A DNA stretch of 64,000 nucleotides from Bacteroidales bacterium (GCA_017549805.1 JAFYNJ010000029.1:1-64000), one strand, 5' to 3'. Shown: positions 27,535 to 36,794, counted from the stretch's first letter. The notes: generated by a model not told the origin, from the sequence alone. A program made the numbers and translations.

Positions 27535-28644
27535 ATGGCAGAATACGACGAAAGCATCCCATTGGAAGAGCAGATGCGCTCAGAATCGACGGTAAAGGAA
27601 ACCGACAAGAAATGCCCTAATTGCGGTGCAACGGTAACGTTCGACCCGGCTTCGGGAAAGATGCATTGCGACTATTGCGGCTATACTTGTGAATTGCCCA
27701 ACGCCGACGCAGAAAACGAAGTGTGTGAAATCGACTTCGAATCGGCGGTGAACAAAGAAAGCTGCGAATGGGGAGCAGAAAAGAAATCGGTGGAGTGCAA
27801 GAGCTGTGGTGCGGTATCCATTTACGATGCCCTTGAGACGGCGGCGGTGTGTCCTTTTTGCGGGTCCACCCAGGTGATGCCTGCCGCTACCGACAAGACC
27901 ATCGCTCCCGGCGGCGTTTGTCCCTTCGTCGTTCCCAAGGCTACGGCTGGCGAGAAGTTCACCAAATGGCTCAAGAGAAAATGGTTTGCTCCTAAGAAGG
28001 CCAAACAAAGTGCCAATCCTGAAGCGTTCAAAGGTGTATATCTGCCTTATTGGACCTACGATGCACAAACTACTTCCAACTTCACGGCACGGGCAGGATA
28101 CGACCATAAGGTGAGGAAAAAGGACGGCAGTTACGAAACACAGACTACCTGGCGTTATGTCAACGGCGTATATCAGGAGTTTATCGACGATGAAACCGTG
28201 ATGGCTTCGGAACGCCATAAAAAATCAGGAATCAAATACTGTGAGCCCTTCAAACTGTCGAAACTGGTTCCTTACAACCCACAACTGTTGGCAGGTTTTG
28301 CAGCCGAACGCTATTCCATCGGCTTGAAGCAAGGCTGGGAAATCGCACAAACCTCTATTCAATCCAAGCTAAGATCCAATATCGACAGCTATGTGAAAAG
28401 CCACTGGAGATGCGACCGTGTAAGCGCTGTCAGGTTCTCCACTTTGTATAGCAACATTACCTATAAATACATCTTGTTGCCAGTGTGGATCTCTTCCTTC
28501 AAATACAAGGAAAAGACATACCAGTTTGTGGTGAACGGCCAAACCGGCAAGGTAGGAGGCAGCTCGCCAGTTTCGGCACTCAGGGTGATTTTGGCCATCC
28601 TCATCGGTGCCGGCATTATTGCGGGCCTTTATTTCTTGTTATGA
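27535..28644 (+). CDS. zinc-ribbon protein with C-terminal membrane anchor
   Basis: The 369-residue protein has two zinc ribbons, CPNC/CDYC (Cys27, 30, 45, 48) and CKSC/CPFC (Cys88, 91, 106, 109). A basic linker (KWLKRKWFAPKK) follows, then a conserved-looking domain (about 160-335, GVYLPYWTYDAQT, LPVWISSFKYKEKTYQFVVNGQTGKV), and one transmembrane helix at about 348-368. Proteins like this are often labelled TFIIB-type zinc ribbon or PriA-like, but I see no helicase motif. The role is unknown; the domain order suggests an inner-membrane protein with a cytosolic metal-binding head. Confidence 0.8.
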   Translation: MAEYDESIPLEEQMRSESTVKETDKKCPNCGATVTFDPASGKMHCDYCGYTCELPNADAENEVCEIDFESAVNKESCEWGAEKKSVECKSCGAVSIYDALETAAVCPFCGSTQVMPAATDKTIAPGGVCPFVVPKATAGEKFTKWLKRKWFAPKKAKQSANPEAFKGVYLPYWTYDAQTTSNFTARAGYDHKVRKKDGSYETQTTWRYVNGVYQEFIDDETVMASERHKKSGIKYCEPFKLSKLVPYNPQLLAGFAAERYSIGLKQGWEIAQTSIQSKLRSNIDSYVKSHWRCDRVSAVRFSTLYSNITYKYILLPVWISSFKYKEKTYQFVVNGQTGKVGGSSPVSALRVILAILIGAGIIAGLYFLL

Positions 28645-28670
28645 TAAGGGGATGTTGAAAGCTGAGAATT

Positions 28671-28701
28671 GAGAGCTGAAAGTTTTTTATTTTCAGCTCT
28701 C
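28671..28701. terminator. hairpin between convergent genes
   Basis: The perfect arms GAGAGCTGAAA and TTTCAGCTCTC surround a 9-nt T-rich loop. Related GCTGAGAATTGAGAGCTGA words precede it. The minus-strand arm contains the stop codon of the LutB-like gene. Confidence 0.6.
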
Positions 28702-30057
28702 AGTTTCTTTTGTCATTTGATTGAACGAATTTGGTGCCATTTCAGGTACGGCACGCAAAGTGAAGGCGCTTTTGTTCAACACTTGCTTGAGTTCAAACTT
28801 CTTCAACCACTGTGGACAATCCATCTTTTTACGGGATTTACAATGGCTAATCATGGATCGAACCAAAGAGTCGAACTTGGCGTTACCCATTCTTTCTTCT
28901 GCAATAATTCGTCTGTTTTCAATGACCAAATCTTCAAAGGGGATTTTCACAGGACATACTTCCTTGCAGCGGCCACATTGTGTACATAGATAGGCAAGAT
29001 GGTAATACTCATCGAGACCATACATCAAAGGTGACATTACTGCGCCAATGGGACCGATATATGGTGAATTGTAGGTATAACCGCCTAAATTCTTATAAAC
29101 TGGGCAAACACTGACACATGCTCCACAATGGATGCACGATAACGATTTGCGAATCACTTCGTTTTCAAGCAAATCGGAACGACCGTTGTTCAGAAAGATC
29201 ACATACATCTGCTCAGGTCCGTGGCCATTTTTGGAAGGACCGCAAGTAATGGAATTGATGGCAGTCATGTTGTGACCTGTGGCATGAGCCGACGACAAAG
29301 GCAACAGAATGCTCAAGTCCTCAATGGAAGAGATGACCTTGTCGATACCGGCGACAACAATGTGGATTTTGGCAGAGGCACATGATTTCAACACATTCCC
29401 CTCATTCTCGGTAAGCACCACACCTCCCACATCGGAAAGCAGGAAATTGGCTCCAGTAATGCAAACCTGAGCCTTTGACAATTCCTGGTTGATCTGATGA
29501 CGGATGAAATTCACCATCTGCTTGGAGGTACTCCCGAACTTCAACTTGAAATGGCTGTTCAACACCTCATTGATCTCTTCTTTCGAGAGATTCATGGTGG
29601 GAAACATGGGATGATAGGGTGCCTTGCCCATGGCTTTCAGAATGAAACGAGCCACATTGTTTTCATAGAGAGGCTTGTTTTTTTCCTTCATGAACTCATT
29701 AAGACCAATCTCATCCAACACCATGGAATTGGAACGGGTAACTGCCTTGATATCGCGTTTGTTGACAAGATCCCAAATCATCTCCTGGGCATCTTCAACA
29801 TCGCGAGCCCAAAGTACTGTACCGCCGTTTTCTTGAAAACGGGTTTCAAAATCGACGAGCAGTTTTTCCATGTTCAACAGTGACTTGTTGCGCAGCTGGT
29901 AGGCACGCTGTCGTTCCAGTTCCACATTCCTATAATTGTCCTTACTGGAGGCAAAACGCTTTTCATAGCAACCGATGTTGTAATTCATCTTTTGCCAATG
30001 TTCCTCATTGAAGGCAATGTTGCTGTCGCTCTTGAATTTCAAGCTATTGTCACTCAT
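28693..30057 (-). CDS. LutB/YkgF-family iron-sulfur protein
   Basis: The protein of about 454 residues has an N-terminal LUD domain (about 60-290) and a C-terminal ferredoxin region with CIHCGACVSVCP and CTQCGRCKEVCP, giving two [4Fe-4S] sites. LutB works with LutA and LutC in L-lactate oxidation to pyruvate; no lutA or lutC is in this window. The stretch that usually reads ETDLGEYI in the family is YENNVARFIL here, so the substrate or partner may differ. ATG 30057 is chosen, 6 bp after the rpiB stop; a TTG at 30063 is possible. Confidence 0.85.
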   Translation of the reverse strand: MSDNSLKFKSDSNIAFNEEHWQKMNYNIGCYEKRFASSKDNYRNVELERQRAYQLRNKSLLNMEKLLVDFETRFQENGGTVLWARDVEDAQEMIWDLVNKRDIKAVTRSNSMVLDEIGLNEFMKEKNKPLYENNVARFILKAMGKAPYHPMFPTMNLSKEEINEVLNSHFKLKFGSTSKQMVNFIRHQINQELSKAQVCITGANFLLSDVGGVVLTENEGNVLKSCASAKIHIVVAGIDKVISSIEDLSILLPLSSAHATGHNMTAINSITCGPSKNGHGPEQMYVIFLNNGRSDLLENEVIRKSLSCIHCGACVSVCPVYKNLGGYTYNSPYIGPIGAVMSPLMYGLDEYYHLAYLCTQCGRCKEVCPVKIPFEDLVIENRRIIAEERMGNAKFDSLVRSMISHCKSRKKMDCPQWLKKFELKQVLNKSAFTLRAVPEMAPNSFNQMTKETES

Positions 30058-30063
30058 AAGCAA

Positions 30064-30504
30064 TTAGTCTATCTGTTCTATTTTCTCGACTCTACGGGTA
30101 TGACGTCCGCCTTCGAAAGGCGTAGTCAAAAATATCTGAACCATGCGCCAGGCTTGGTCAAAAGGAATGAAACGCCCAGGCAGGGAAAGGATGTTGGCAT
30201 CGTTGTGCTGACGGGCCAGTTTGGCAAGTTCTTCGTTCCAGCACAAGGCAGCACGCACATGAGGATGATGGTTGGCTGTCATTTGGGCACCATTACCACT
30301 GCCACATAAAATAATGCCAAGGGGATATGTTCCATTTTCAATGGCTTTTGCCAAAGGATGAATCATGTCGGGATAATCGACGCTGTCGGTGCTGTGGGTT
30401 CCGAAATCTTTTACTTCATAGCCGGCTTCTTCAAGTTTTTCAATCAAAAACTGTTTCATTTCATAGCCGCCATGGTCCGATGCTATAGGAATAATTTGGT
30501 TCAT
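30064..30504 (-). CDS. rpiB: ribose-5-phosphate isomerase B
   Basis: The 146-residue protein has the full RpiB/LacA signature: SDHGGYEMK at the start, Cys67 in GIILCGSGNGAQMTAN (catalytic base in RpiB) and ARQHNDANILSLPGR. It interconverts ribose-5-phosphate and ribulose-5-phosphate in the cytosolic pentose phosphate pathway. ATG 30504 is preferred over an upstream in-frame GTG at 30513. The LutB-like gene follows after 6 bp. Confidence 0.92.
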   Translation of the reverse strand: MNQIIPIASDHGGYEMKQFLIEKLEEAGYEVKDFGTHSTDSVDYPDMIHPLAKAIENGTYPLGIILCGSGNGAQMTANHHPHVRAALCWNEELAKLARQHNDANILSLPGRFIPFDQAWRMVQIFLTTPFEGGRHTRRVEKIEQID

Positions 30505-30530
30505 TTGTATCACTGTTCATAATTAATTCG

Positions 30531-30538
30531 CAAAGGTA
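30531..30538 (-). promoter_or_regulatory. -7 box (TACCTTTG on minus) for rpiB
   Basis: The box lies 26 bp upstream of the rpiB ATG. A TTTG (plus positions 30555-30558) stands 16 bp further upstream. Confidence 0.5.
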
Positions 30539-31020
30539 ATTTTTTATCTTTTTACAAACAATATTAACCCTTTATTTATGAGCTTATTAACCTTTTTCAA
30601 TTATCAACAGATTTATTATAACTTATTAATTCTTAATTATTTATAAACTTATCAACAGGAAAATTGTTGATAAATTCTTATAAAACAAATAGAGTGTTTA
30701 TTGGTTGGGACAAGATAAATTTTCAACCCGAAAAAAAGATTTATCAACACCAAAAAATTGAAATTGCTATGGTAATAATTTCCATAAATTTTTTTTTCGT
30801 TTTTTCTTTGAAAATTCAAACTTCCTGAAAATGACATGACTAAAAAATCCGTTTCCTTTAAATAAAAAAGCATCGGAAAAAGTCAAGATATTTTTCAAAA
30901 AGTTATGCAACTGTTCACAAACACATTATTCATTCAATCAACAAAATTTTTTATAAAAAAAGGATGATTAATGCATGATGGAATGTTGAAATCGCGGTCG
31001 GGTGGAATGGAAGTTTTTAT
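30539..31020. other. AT-rich gene-free gap with four TTATCAACA sites; possible oriC
   Basis: This stretch of about 480 bp has no supported gene. TTATCAACA occurs at 30601-30609, 30649-30657 and 30741-30749, and inverted at 30665-30673. The middle two face each other across 7 bp. The site differs by one base from the classical DnaA box TTATCCACA. Long A/T runs surround the cluster. Genes on the left point left and the first two on the right point right. This is compatible with a replication origin but unproven. Confidence 0.4.
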
Positions 31021-31028
31021 TAGTTTTG
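31021..31028 (+). promoter_or_regulatory. -7 box TAGTTTTG
   Basis: The box lies 9 bp before the ATG at 31038, giving a very short leader. It falls inside the longer frame opening at 31002, so it supports the start at 31038. Confidence 0.5.
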
Positions 31029-31037
31029 CATCTCGAG

Positions 31038-32513
31038 ATGAATAGGACAATCATTTTCATAATAGCACTGTTTAGCGGGGTTTTGGCTTTTGGTCAGACT
31101 GAATACAAAGTATTCAGGTATGCCAACGATAGCATTTCGAGTGAAGGAATGTTGCGCGATGGAAAACCTGACGGCTATTGGAAAACCTATTACGAAAACG
31201 GCCAATTGAAATCGGAAGGCGATCGCAAGAATTTCCTTTTGGATGGATTATGGGTGTTTTATTCCGAAGAAGGCGACACAACCCTTGCCGTGACCTATCG
31301 CAACGATTTGAAAAATGGTGTTCGAAAGACCTATCTTTCAGATGAAATCCAGGAGGAACAATTTGTAAACAATGTCAGAACTGGCTATAGTCGTCGTTAC
31401 GACAAAAAATACCACTTATTGCAAGTTATTCCCATTAAGGATGGCTTTGAACATGGCATTTCACCGGTTTATGATACAACAGGCCGACTCATTGAAATCA
31501 TCACATACAAAAAAGGATTCCTAAATACCCGTGAAGTACTCAACCGCTTCGATGCACAAGGTAGAAAACACGGCTATTGGAAAGAGTTTTATGAAAATTT
31601 TGAGTTGAAATCAGAAATCTATTACAAGCATGGCCTTCGAGACGGCTATTATAAGCTATATGATGAAAAAGGCAACTTGAAACGGATTACCAAATATGTA
31701 AACGATGTGGAGCAGGTGATCGAAAGCGAGACCAAGCCGCTCCAAATGCAACATGAATACTATCCAAACGGCCGCGTCAAAAGAGAAGCTTCGTTCAGAG
31801 GCGGCAAACGCGAAGGCACTTGGCGAGAATTCGACGAAAATGGTAATGTGATCAGTTCCCAGATATATCAAAATGGTCGTTTGGTCCAATCGGGAATCAT
31901 GGATACCGATGGCACCCGCCGCGGTGAATGGGTGGAACTTTATCCTGACAGCACCTTGCGCGCACAAGGCATTTTTATCAATGGAAAGCGTTCAGGGGTA
32001 TGGAAATTCTATTATCCAGGCGAAGTTTTGGAACAAGTCGGCGAATACAAGGACGGACGATTTGACGGCACTTGGACATGGTATTATCCTTCAGGAAAGA
32101 TCCAAAAACAAGAGGATTTCTTTGATGGTGTGCCAGAAGGAAAGTATGTGGAATATGACGAAAACGGTAAAGTCATTGCCGAAGGATCCTATTTCGATGG
32201 AATGAAAACAGGCAAGTGGAAAGAACAATCCGGTGAGGTTTATTCCGAAGGTGAATACCGAAACGACAAGCAAGTCGGTGAATGGATTTCCTATTATTCC
32301 AACGGTAAGATGGCTTTCAAGGGTTCTTTCAAAGGTGGCTATCCCGATGGAGAACATTTGTATTACTATCCAAATGGAAAAATTCGTGAGCTCCAGACCT
32401 ATTCGGGCGGTATCCGCAATGGTGTTTGGAAGAAATTCCTGGATACAGGAGAGGTGTTTTTGGAAGAAACCTACGTTCAAGACAAGGACGAAATCATTAA
32501 TTCGGAATTATGA
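31038..32513 (+). CDS. secreted MORN-2/YwqK-type repeat protein
   Basis: The 491-residue protein has a signal peptide ending LAFGQ. The rest is about 20 tandem 20-24-residue units of the MORN_2 type (KDGRFDGTWTWYYPSGKIQ, YFDGMKTGKW, YYPNGRVKREASF). Proteins with these repeats are often labelled YwqK-family antitoxins, but the export signal makes that role unlikely here. The repeats probably form an elongated beta-sheet for binding at the envelope. The last codons and stop lie in an AATTCGGAATTATG repeat shared with the next start (ATGA overlap). Confidence 0.8.
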   Translation: MNRTIIFIIALFSGVLAFGQTEYKVFRYANDSISSEGMLRDGKPDGYWKTYYENGQLKSEGDRKNFLLDGLWVFYSEEGDTTLAVTYRNDLKNGVRKTYLSDEIQEEQFVNNVRTGYSRRYDKKYHLLQVIPIKDGFEHGISPVYDTTGRLIEIITYKKGFLNTREVLNRFDAQGRKHGYWKEFYENFELKSEIYYKHGLRDGYYKLYDEKGNLKRITKYVNDVEQVIESETKPLQMQHEYYPNGRVKREASFRGGKREGTWREFDENGNVISSQIYQNGRLVQSGIMDTDGTRRGEWVELYPDSTLRAQGIFINGKRSGVWKFYYPGEVLEQVGEYKDGRFDGTWTWYYPSGKIQKQEDFFDGVPEGKYVEYDENGKVIAEGSYFDGMKTGKWKEQSGEVYSEGEYRNDKQVGEWISYYSNGKMAFKGSFKGGYPDGEHLYYYPNGKIRELQTYSGGIRNGVWKKFLDTGEVFLEETYVQDKDEIINSEL

Positions 32514-33400
32514 ATTCGGAAGGCAGAATTAAAGTTGCCATTGCGGCACCGGCTCGAAAAGTAGTACCCGAAGAGATGGAATTTGCCATCAATTGGCTTC
32601 ATGAAAAGGGATTTGAATCGGTTTTCGACAACCGTCTGTATTCGGTGGACAATATCGCCGCAGGAAGTGATGCCTTGCGTTCCTCTATCATTCAGGAATA
32701 CATGGATCGTGACGATATTGACGCCATCTGGATGGCCCGTGGAGGTTATGGTAGCATCCGCATCATCGACAAGATAGACTTCACCAAATTCATGGAACAT
32801 CCCAAACCTATTATCGGTTTCAGCGATGTCACGGTGTTCCATGGCAAATTGAGTCGATTAGGCATTCCCTCCATCCACGCTTCCATGCCGCATATTTTGG
32901 CTAACAAAACTCCAGTGGCTCTTCAATCGCTTATCGATGCGTTGACGGGAAAACCCTTGTGTTATGATTTTCCTGCTTATCCATTGAACCGTCAAGGTTC
33001 TGTATCTGGAATCATCGTGGGAGGCAATCTCTCGGTTCTTTATGGAATGATCGGTTCCAATTCCTTTCCGGAAACAGATGACAAAATTCTGTTTATTGAA
33101 GAAGTGGACGAATACATCTATCATGTGGAACGCATGCTATATGGTTTGAAACGCGCTGGAAAGCTCGATCATTTGAAAGCACTTGTGATAGGTGCCTTAA
33201 CCGATATCCACGACAATCCCGATCCTTTTGGAAAACCTGTTGAACAAGCCATTTTCGATGTGGTAAAAGAGTATGATTATCCCGTCTGCTTTGGCTTTCC
33301 AGCAGGACATTTTTCCGATAACCGAGCTATTTATTTTGGAAAAACAGCAGAGCTGTCAATTTCTGGCGATGGCTGCCATTTTCTTCAGCTCCTTGGTTAG
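32510..33400 (+). CDS. LD-carboxypeptidase (peptidase S66)
   Basis: The 296-residue protein matches muramoyltetrapeptide carboxypeptidases (LdcA). The family's Ser-Glu-His triad is visible as Ser105 in GFSDVT, Glu197 in FIEEVDE and His267 in FPAGHF, with the ARGGYGSIR motif at 76-84. It trims the terminal D-Ala from tetrapeptides during peptidoglycan recycling. With no signal peptide it should be cytosolic. The ATG overlaps the MORN gene stop. Its last 45 bp overlap the 3' end of the convergent CARF gene. Confidence 0.92.
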   Translation: MNSEGRIKVAIAAPARKVVPEEMEFAINWLHEKGFESVFDNRLYSVDNIAAGSDALRSSIIQEYMDRDDIDAIWMARGGYGSIRIIDKIDFTKFMEHPKPIIGFSDVTVFHGKLSRLGIPSIHASMPHILANKTPVALQSLIDALTGKPLCYDFPAYPLNRQGSVSGIIVGGNLSVLYGMIGSNSFPETDDKILFIEEVDEYIYHVERMLYGLKRAGKLDHLKALVIGALTDIHDNPDPFGKPVEQAIFDVVKEYDYPVCFGFPAGHFSDNRAIYFGKTAELSISGDGCHFLQLLG

Positions 33401-34516
33401 TTTTTCCTCCTTGGTCAGGCAATAGAAATCGCAGAAGGTAACATCCATGTACCTGGCGATTTTTTTCATGTCGCCGGTATGGTCTTTCTTCAAGGAGAAA
33501 ATGTAGGAATGGCACGAGATGCCTAACAGTACTTCCTTCAGCGCACTAACCTTATAGACAATCTCGTTGAACATGCTTTGTGAGTTGATGCCCGTCTTGC
33601 ACTCGATCACAAACAGCTGGTTGTTCTTGATGAAACAAACGTCCAACTCGTTGTTGTGTTGGATTTCGGTGCATCCGTCGATATGCACGCCAATGGCAAT
33701 GTCGTCGGGATGAAGGCTGTTGTTGATGAGATAAAACACATATTCTTCAAACCAACCTCCAGTAAGGTATTCCAGCTCTTCACGCTGCAGCATTCCCTTG
33801 GTGGCGGGTTCAAATTCGATATGTTCGAGGAACTTGCTGAGGTTGGGAATGGGAATCATGCTGTCGTTGATAGTGGTCTCCACCTCATGGATGTCGATGT
33901 ATTTCCAGTTGCGGTATTTTTCCCTTAACACGTCCATTACCTTGTAATCGCTGGCCCACAGCTTTTTGTTGGCAAACATGTCAAACATCCGTTTGGCCTG
34001 TTCTTCATCCGAAATAAAGGTTTTCGGGACATCAATGTCGTGTTCCAAACCATGAATCTTGAAATACTCCGGCAAACTCATCTTGTAACGAATGGGATAA
34101 ATTTCATCGTCGTTGTCGTAAATGCTGTTGTCGAAAATGGTCTTGACGATAAGGTTTTGTTTGGTCTGGGTATAGAAGAACTTGGCATGATAGTTTGAGA
34201 GCACGTGCTGCACCGAAAGGGCAATGTATCGGGTGCCTCCGGCAAGGTTGACATAATAGTTGCCGTCCTTGTCCAAGACATTGTTGATCAAACGGCAAAT
34301 CCGCTCATAGGTATAACTGTCGGCATCGCGTCGCAACACCACCCGTTGCACCACTTCCTTGTTGATTTGCAATGCGTTGACCAAAGGCGTGATACAGTCG
34401 AAATTCTCATTGGCGGCAATAAACACCAGCTTGTCGCCTTCTTCGTAATACTCTTTGACGAAAAGATAGGCGGCAAGCGGGTGTTCGCGGCTGATGATGT
34501 TGACAAGGGTCTTCAT
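33356..34516 (-). CDS. CARF-domain nuclease, Card1/Can2 (DUF1887) type, orphan
   Basis: The 386-residue protein starts with a Rossmann-like CARF domain (VNIISREHPLAAYLFVKEYY; NLAGGTRYIALS at 91-101). It ends with a PD-(D/E)xK nuclease: GGWFEEYVFYL at 253-263, Asp292 in ELDVCFI and Glu305-x-Lys307 in IECKTG. Size and order match Card1, which is switched on by cyclic oligoadenylate from type III CRISPR complexes and then cuts DNA/RNA. No cas gene or array is in this window. ATG 34516 overlaps the pgk stop (TGATG), which implies coupled translation. The frame runs further upstream into pgk, but that part is shadow. Confidence 0.85.
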   Translation of the reverse strand: MKTLVNIISREHPLAAYLFVKEYYEEGDKLVFIAANENFDCITPLVNALQINKEVVQRVVLRRDADSYTYERICRLINNVLDKDGNYYVNLAGGTRYIALSVQHVLSNYHAKFFYTQTKQNLIVKTIFDNSIYDNDDEIYPIRYKMSLPEYFKIHGLEHDIDVPKTFISDEEQAKRMFDMFANKKLWASDYKVMDVLREKYRNWKYIDIHEVETTINDSMIPIPNLSKFLEHIEFEPATKGMLQREELEYLTGGWFEEYVFYLINNSLHPDDIAIGVHIDGCTEIQHNNELDVCFIKNNQLFVIECKTGINSQSMFNEIVYKVSALKEVLLGISCHSYIFSLKKDHTGDMKKIARYMDVTFCDFYCLTKEEKLTKELKKMAAIARN

Positions 34517-35769
34517 CACTTCTTGATGGCTGCAATGCCTGGCAGTTCCTTGCCTTCGATGGCTTCGAGCAAGGCACCGCCACCGGTGCTGACGTAGCTC
34601 ACACGGTCGGCCAAGCCGAACTTGTTGATGCAAGCCACGCTGTCGCCACCTCCGATGAGGGTAAAGGCGCCGTTTTGTTCGGTGGCCTCCACAATGGCTT
34701 CGGCCAGAGCTTTGGAGCCTTCGGCGAACTTATCAAACTCAAACACGCCGCAAGGACCGTTCCAGAGCACAGTCTTCGACTGTTTGATAATACCGGCATA
34801 GAACTTACGGCTTTCAGGTCCGCAATCCATGCCTTCCCAGCCATCGGGAACATTCATCGGGTCAACAACCATGGTGTTGGCGTCGTTCGAGAACTTGTCG
34901 CCCACCACCACGTCGAACGAGAGGTAAAGGTTGACGCCCTTCTGCTTGGCTTTCTCGATGATGTCCAAGGCGAGGTCAAGCTTGTCTTCCTCACAGATGG
35001 AGTTGCCGATATGGCCGCCTAAGGCACGCTTGAAGGTATAAGTCATGCCACCGCAAAGGATGAGGTTGTCCACTTTGGTGAGCAAGTTCTCGATGATCTC
35101 GATCTTCGTGGAGACCTTCGAGCCACCCATGATGGCGGTGAAGGGACGTTGGATGTCGTTCATCACCTTGTTGACGGCAGCCACTTCCTTGCCCATCAGG
35201 TAGCCGAACATCTTGTGTTCGGCATCGAAATAATCGGCAATCAAAGCGGTTGAAGCATGGGCGCGATGGGCGGTGCCGAAGGCATCGTTGATGTAGTACT
35301 CGCCATAGCCGGCCAGGGTCTTGGTGAATTCCTTCTGGGAGGCTTTGATGGCTTTCTTGGCTTCGTCGTAGCCTTCCTCTCCCTTCTCGATGCCGCGTGG
35401 TTTGCCTTCTTCCTCGGCATAGAAGCGGAGGTTTTCAAGCACTAGCACTTCACCGGGTTTCATGGCATCCACTTGTTCCTTAGCCTTCATGCAGTCTTCA
35501 GCGAATTGAACAGGACAACCCAGCAGTTCTTCCAAATGCTTGATAATGGGCTTGATGGAAAACTTCGGGTCGGGGTTCTTCTTTGGGCGACCGAGGTGCG
35601 ACATCAGCACCACCATACCCTTGTCGTTCAAGACCTTGTTGATGGTCGGCAGGGCTGCACGCATACGGGTGTCATCGGTGATGTTGAAATTATCGTCCAA
35701 CGGCACGTTGAAATCGACGCGGATCACTACATGTTTGTTCTGAAAATTGACTTGATCGATGTTTGTCAT
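34516..35769 (-). CDS. pgk: phosphoglycerate kinase
   Basis: The 417-residue protein has all family hallmarks: [10 protein letters not shown] near residue 17, SHLGRPK near 59, [13 protein letters not shown], and a C-terminal GGGDSVA with STGGGA nucleotide-binding loops. It makes ATP from 1,3-bisphosphoglycerate in glycolysis and the reverse reaction in gluconeogenesis. It follows the lipid-kinase gene by 15 bp of word repeat and overlaps the CARF nuclease start by one base. Confidence 0.97.
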   Translation of the reverse strand: MTNIDQVNFQNKHVVIRVDFNVPLDDNFNITDDTRMRAALPTINKVLNDKGMVVLMSHLGRPKKNPDPKFSIKPIIKHLEELLGCPVQFAEDCMKAKEQVDAMKPGEVLVLENLRFYAEEEGKPRGIEKGEEGYDEAKKAIKASQKEFTKTLAGYGEYYINDAFGTAHRAHASTALIADYFDAEHKMFGYLMGKEVAAVNKVMNDIQRPFTAIMGGSKVSTKIEIIENLLTKVDNLILCGGMTYTFKRALGGHIGNSICEEDKLDLALDIIEKAKQKGVNLYLSFDVVVGDKFSNDANTMVVDPMNVPDGWEGMDCGPESRKFYAGIIKQSKTVLWNGPCGVFEFDKFAEGSKALAEAIVEATEQNGAFTLIGGGDSVACINKFGLADRVSYVSTGGGALLEAIEGKELPGIAAIKK

Positions 35770-35770
35770 G

Positions 35771-35808
35771 ACAGTTTATAGTTTTTAGTTGTTCAGTTGT
35801 TCAGTTGG
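35771..35808 (-). repeat. CAACTGAA word repeat at a stop codon
   Basis: On the minus strand, words of the form ACTGAACA and AACTAAAAACTATAAACT cover the last codons (TEQLNN), the TAA of the lipid-kinase gene and the gap to pgk. Confidence 0.7.
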
Positions 35809-36750
35809 AATGACCATGTTGATGGCTTTGGGCAAGATTTCAAAATCGAAAGGCGAATTGGTCAAGGTTTCGCCTTCGGTTTCCAGCAGCAATTTGTGGG
35901 ATGGGATGGAGATGACCCTGACCTTTTTACCCCGATAGGTGCTGACTTCCTTGAGTTTTTGGACAAATGAGCCATCATAAATGTTCTTGACATTGGCGGC
36001 AAATTTAAGGAGTCCCACCTTCTTGATGGCGGTAATGTCGAATAACCCATCGTCCTGGACGGCTTCCGGCATCATCATCATGCCGCCTCCGTTATAGCGT
36101 CCGTTGCCAATGGAAAGGCTAAGAATCTCGTCATCGAAGACCAATTGGCCATCAAGCTCGATTTGGACATGGGGACATTTGATGGTCAGGAGGCTGTTGA
36201 CCACGCTGAGCAAATATCGAATGGTTCCTCCCTTGCCTTGTGATTTCAGCAAGTTGGTCTTTTTGCAAACCATCTCGTCCAATCCCGTTCCAGCGGCATT
36301 CAAGAAATACCTGACTCGCGGATCGCCATGGTTGTAATAGACCACTTTTCCAATGTCGTGCGAAAACAAGCGTTCCTCCTTGAGGGTTTGGATATTCTTT
36401 CTATAATCGATGGGAAAACCGAACGATCTCCGCCAGTCGTTACCCGTGCCGACAGGAATTACCCCCATGACGATTTCTTGAGTGTGGAAACGATCTTGTG
36501 TAAAAATGCCGTTGATGACTTCGTTGTTGGTACCGTCACCACCGATGGAGACTATTTTTTTATAGCCTTTCTCCGTGATATGGTCTCTGACGATTTCGAT
36601 GGCATGTCCGGGACGTTCCGTCACCACAAAATCATACTCCAACCCCGATTCGTCAAGTATCCGTTTGATTTCAGGCCAGTCTTTGCCGCATTTTCCAATG
36701 GAAGCCTGAGGATTAACAACAACCAACCATCTATTGTTATTTTCGTTCAT
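35785..36750 (-). CDS. diacylglycerol/lipid kinase family protein
   Basis: The 321-residue protein belongs to the DAGK catalytic family (YegS/DgkB-like). It has VVVNPQASIGK at the start, GGDGT at 70-74 and the GVIPVGTGNDWRRSFGFP motif, followed by the beta-sandwich half. Such enzymes phosphorylate diacylglycerol or related lipids at the inner membrane; the substrate cannot be read from sequence. It is the first gene of a probable operon with pgk and the CARF nuclease. Confidence 0.88.
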   Translation of the reverse strand: MNENNNRWLVVVNPQASIGKCGKDWPEIKRILDESGLEYDFVVTERPGHAIEIVRDHITEKGYKKIVSIGGDGTNNEVINGIFTQDRFHTQEIVMGVIPVGTGNDWRRSFGFPIDYRKNIQTLKEERLFSHDIGKVVYYNHGDPRVRYFLNAAGTGLDEMVCKKTNLLKSQGKGGTIRYLLSVVNSLLTIKCPHVQIELDGQLVFDDEILSLSIGNGRYNGGGMMMMPEAVQDDGLFDITAIKKVGLLKFAANVKNIYDGSFVQKLKEVSTYRGKKVRVISIPSHKLLLETEGETLTNSPFDFEILPKAINMVIPTEQLNN

Positions 36751-36773
36751 TGCGCTTTTTCAAAAATCTGCAC

Positions 36774-36781
36774 CAAAGATA
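36774..36781 (-). promoter_or_regulatory. -7 box (TATCTTTG on minus)
   Basis: The box drives the lipid kinase-pgk-CARF operon, with the ATG 24 bp away. It stands back to back with the box at 36795-36802. Confidence 0.65.
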
Positions 36782-36794
36782 AGAAAATTTGTTG

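Noticed and set aside
30652-30873. 73-aa minus-strand frame in the AT-rich gap
   Set aside because: Its composition (Phe, Asn, Ile, Lys) is what random AT-rich DNA gives, it has no promoter, and it overlaps the TTATCAACA cluster.
31038-32513. Calling the MORN-like protein a YwqK antitoxin
   Set aside because: It has a signal peptide and no toxin partner, so the antitoxin label is not supported.
34517-34633. N-terminal extension of the CARF protein to 34633
   Set aside because: The extension lies in the pgk coding region and has an Arg/His-rich nonsense composition. The ATG at 34516 begins the real Rossmann strand.
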